6,998 nucleotides of DNA from CAYOVG01 sp964407285 (GTDB lineage: Bacteria > Desulfobacterota > Syntrophobacteria > Syntrophobacterales > Syntrophobacteraceae), in assembly GCA_964407285.1 (NCBI GenBank), contig CAYOVG010000361.1:1-6998 (forward strand), read 5' to 3'. The notes below the pieces were generated by a model. The model worked only from the letters and a program-made list of their open reading frames with translations. It was not told the DNA's origin and searched no databases. Shown piece by piece: positions 5,801 through 6,998 of the stretch (position 1 is the stretch's first letter; each line of letters starts with the position of its first letter). The translations under genes were made by a program, and so were the position numbers.

Positions 5801-6998
5801 GCGCACGTCTTGTTCATGATGAAATCGACGACCGTACCGTCTTTGATACGGATGAATTTGGAATCCTGTCCTCCGATTTCTATGATCGTATCGACATCGG
5901 GAACGAGAGATACGGCGGCATATGCATGAGCGGTGATTTCGTTCCTGACCGTGTCCGCTCCGATCGCGTTGGCGATATAGTTCCTGCCCGAACCCGTGAC
6001 TCCGACGGCCCTGATGGAACAGTCCGCATGAGCGCCGTGGAAGTCGTCCAGGCAGGTCTTCACGGATTCGATCGGTTCTCCGTTGATGGGAATGTACTTC
6101 TTGTAGATCATGCGTTTCTGGCCGTCCAGCGCGACCAGTTTCACTGTGACGGAGCCGACATCCACACCGAGAACGATGTCTTTACGGCCGTTGTCACCGG
6201 CAGAAGCCCGATGTGAGGGCAAATGGACAACATTTCTATCGGACAGACCGGCCAACTGCGCGTGCTCTACAACACAAGCATCCCGCTGCGCCAGGTTCGA
6301 GAGTATCGCCTCCTTGCTCCGATAGTTCGAAAGGCCCTTCTTAAGGGCATACAGGCACGCGCCGACAGCTCCCATTGTCCCGAAGTGATCGGGCACGATC
6401 ATGTCGCCGTTCGACAAATGCAGTTGTTTTTCGAAGGCCTTCCTGATCCCCTGGTTGTTGGCCACCCCGCCCTGGAACAGGATCGGCGGTTCGATCTCTT
6501 TCCCTTTGACAAGACTCTCGATGTATGTGCGCACAACGGCCTCGCACAAACCCGCTGCAAGATCTTCCTTCGGGACCCCGCCCTGCTGCAGATGAATCAT
6601 GTCGGTCTTGGTGAAGACCGAACATCTGCCCGCGATCTTGGCGGGGTTCTCGGACAACGCGGCCAGTAAGGAGAGCTTCTCGATGCCGATACCCATCCGA
6701 AAGGCCTGCTGATCGAGGAATGATCCCGTGCCGGCGGCGCAAATATCGTTCATCGCGCTGTCGACGATTACCGTTTCTCCCGCATTATTCTTGTCCAGGA
6801 AAATGAGCTTCGAGTCCTGTCCGCCAATTTCGATGATGCTTCTGGCGTTCGGGTGAAAAAAACCGCCTGCCGTTCCGTGTGTCAGAATCTCGTTCACGGC
6901 GAAAGCCTGGAGAAGGTCCTTCACTATTCCCCTGGCGCTTCCGTATACTGTAATAGGATGGACTGTAGGCCTCCTTGCCGCCGATGGCGCTGGGCAGA
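2896..6998 (-). CDS. Giant acyl-CoA dehydratase activase-type protein (tandem BadF/BcrA ATPase domains fused to DUF2229 and COG3581-like regions), 5' end beyond window
   Basis: This cytoplasmic iron-sulfur protein belongs to the 2-hydroxyacyl-CoA dehydratase activase superfamily, whose activators couple ATP hydrolysis to low-potential electron transfer. Numbering starts at the GTG at 6924. That GTG is not the true start: 24 more sense codons continue to the window edge and encode a YGSARG motif matching the family's TGSGR. Activase domain 1 (to about 195) has IEIGGQDSK (31-39) and cysteines C62 (CAAGTGSF) and C101 (RCSVF). Domain 2 (about 249-505) is complete, with GVDVGSVTVK (253-262), TGSGR (310-314), IEIGGQDSK (348-356), C374 and C414. 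In single-domain activases the equivalent cysteines bridge a [4Fe-4S] cluster between two subunits. A linker has four cysteines (532, 535, 539, 558). DUF2229-like sequence (about 602-820) includes ADTCFPIK; the COG3581-like end (about 850-1332) includes GCASDS and a GVPMLTFIDDG motif. Family members near 1400 residues are common in anaerobes, but the substrate of this fused type is unknown to me. It may be the first gene visible in an operon. Confidence 0.93.
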   Translation of the reverse strand, partial: CPAPSAARRPTVHPITVYGSARGIVKDLLQAFAVNEILTHGTAGGFFHPNARSIIEIGGQDSKLIFLDKNNAGETVIVDSAMNDICAAGTGSFLDQQAFRMGIGIEKLSLLAALSENPAKIAGRCSVFTKTDMIHLQQGGVPKEDLAAGLCEAVVRTYIESLVKGKEIEPPILFQGGVANNQGIRKAFEKQLHLSNGDMIVPDHFGTMGAVGACLYALKKGLSNYRSKEAILSNLAQRDACVVEHAQLAGLSDRNVVHLPSHRASAGDNGRKDIVLGVDVGSVTVKLVALDGQKRMIYKKYIPINGEPIESVKTCLDDFHGAHADCSIRAVGVTGSGRNYIANAIGADTVRNEITAHAYAAVSLVPDVDTIIEIGGQDSKFIRIKDGTVVDFIMNKTCAAGTGSFLAEQAGRLNVNLEKEFSDLAMSSLHPVDMGTRCTVFMETDCIHYQQNNVSNPDILAGLSYSIAKNYLEKVVGNLEIGNRIVFQGGVAFNRSVAAAFGTLLEKEIVIPPDHEVTGALGIALTAFDEAGRKGGSSFVGFDFADRIKSRTTLQCRACSNVCSLISIKYNDGAESIYGGSCGKYEDAGVERALRFPDYFEQREALLNGYKDPDPLEDEQIPQTENVIGIPSVLLYFELFPMWATFFRELGYRVVTSNASSKQTFQDGLGNVLADTCFPIKAVYGSIRELERRGVDKFFAPFVINMPDDGYDTSFAHNCQYVQIIPDMIRASMKVNLISPVIRMKAGRGAVEKTFVELGVQLGAREQEARLAYRAACAAQDRFHEQCGALGYDALEQLRNCEQAFVLMGHSYIIHDGHFNLNIAKRLARLGIPVVPADILPLGESDAKARTLDLVWKTNNRAINSADFINHYNARGNVRLLPVLMTTFGCASDSMLTPYLGNVFDKQPWLEIELDEHNSITGILTRCEAFWESVKSGNKVFSSFNDMDKFRTSDVTIEDIRREDRTLYVHEFSEAFVSVVDVLRKHGIRSELIAETSVQSNMLGRKLSNEKHCRTYQVLLGDYMATAMGEGYDPEKSVFMTFGYDEACRLALFKDLHEIVLKEKGAGDVWLFGPTPDDPIDWIKKFGLELSLDMWEALVAHDYLSRYKFEIRPFEKTRGGANRAYRAAVDVLRSGVRAGAIAEHFRTAMNVLKNVKVQERDLVKIGVVGDAFTRVHKYGMNAIFEEIEKNGGVLIIPPSWHDFIIYGAEIRAQLLKDAGLHDRWELVSRGVEAMASLKERIEKIAGEYSDMFPDQSNAWLMRNAGRYMNTDIAPVIPSMFIGKTVDFVEQRDIDGLMNSHGFNCILGKISTACYNPIRIANGGVPMLTFIDDGLQQTNITTRVEAFMDQARAFRDKKMMNRTQEAV

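Noticed and set aside
3826..6216. Long plus-strand open frame of 796 codons
   Set aside because: It lies wholly antisense to the activase gene, whose minus-strand protein has clear conserved motifs throughout. The plus-strand translation shows no recognisable domain, and long antisense frames are expected in GC-rich coding DNA.
6922..6924. GTG as the true start of the activase gene
   Set aside because: Twenty-four sense codons continue upstream to the window edge, including a family motif, and the first ATPase domain would lack its N-terminal half.

Overview
The window reads as one minus-strand gene cluster from an anaerobic bacterium. The most likely source is a sulfate-reducing or syntrophic Desulfobacterota (deltaproteobacterial) lineage. 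This rests on GC-rich coding DNA, on a giant oxygen-sensitive type of acyl-CoA dehydratase activase, and on an exported lipase paired with a lipase-chaperone-like protein. No rRNA, tRNA, phage, insertion-sequence or CRISPR signal is visible, so the taxonomic placement is inference.

Layout, in transcription order from right to left. (1) 6998 to 2896 is a very large gene cut by the right edge of the window. It encodes two tandem BadF/BadG/BcrA/BcrD ATPase (activase) domains, a four-cysteine linker, a DUF2229/COG3580-type region and a COG3581-type, HgdB/HgdC-system-like C-terminal region. (2) 2881 to 2423 is a 152-residue protein with four membrane segments and no recognised family; its ribosome-binding site overlaps the stop codon of gene 1. 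(3) 2378 to 1284 is an exported family-I-type lipase/alpha-beta hydrolase. Its nucleophile elbow reads G-H-A-Q-G-G, with alanine where the catalytic serine belongs, and it has an Asp-rich, calcium-loop-like segment just before the predicted catalytic Asp. (4) 1184 to 117 is a membrane-anchored protein resembling lipase-specific foldases (Lif). About 116 bases of downstream sequence follow, with one weak hairpin.

All four genes are co-oriented with gaps of 14, 44 and 97 bases, and genes 2 to 4 each have a good Shine-Dalgarno sequence, so a single operon is plausible. The 97-base gap before the foldase-like gene holds a perfect 12-bp inverted repeat ending five bases before that gene's Shine-Dalgarno.

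The lipase and foldase-like gene form a recognisable functional pair: secretion of a folded periplasmic or extracellular hydrolase. How that pair relates to the cytoplasmic iron-sulfur activase and the small membrane protein is not evident. The two points most worth following are the loss of the catalytic serine in an otherwise intact lipase next to its presumed chaperone, and the linkage of this pair to a giant activase/dehydratase-like protein.
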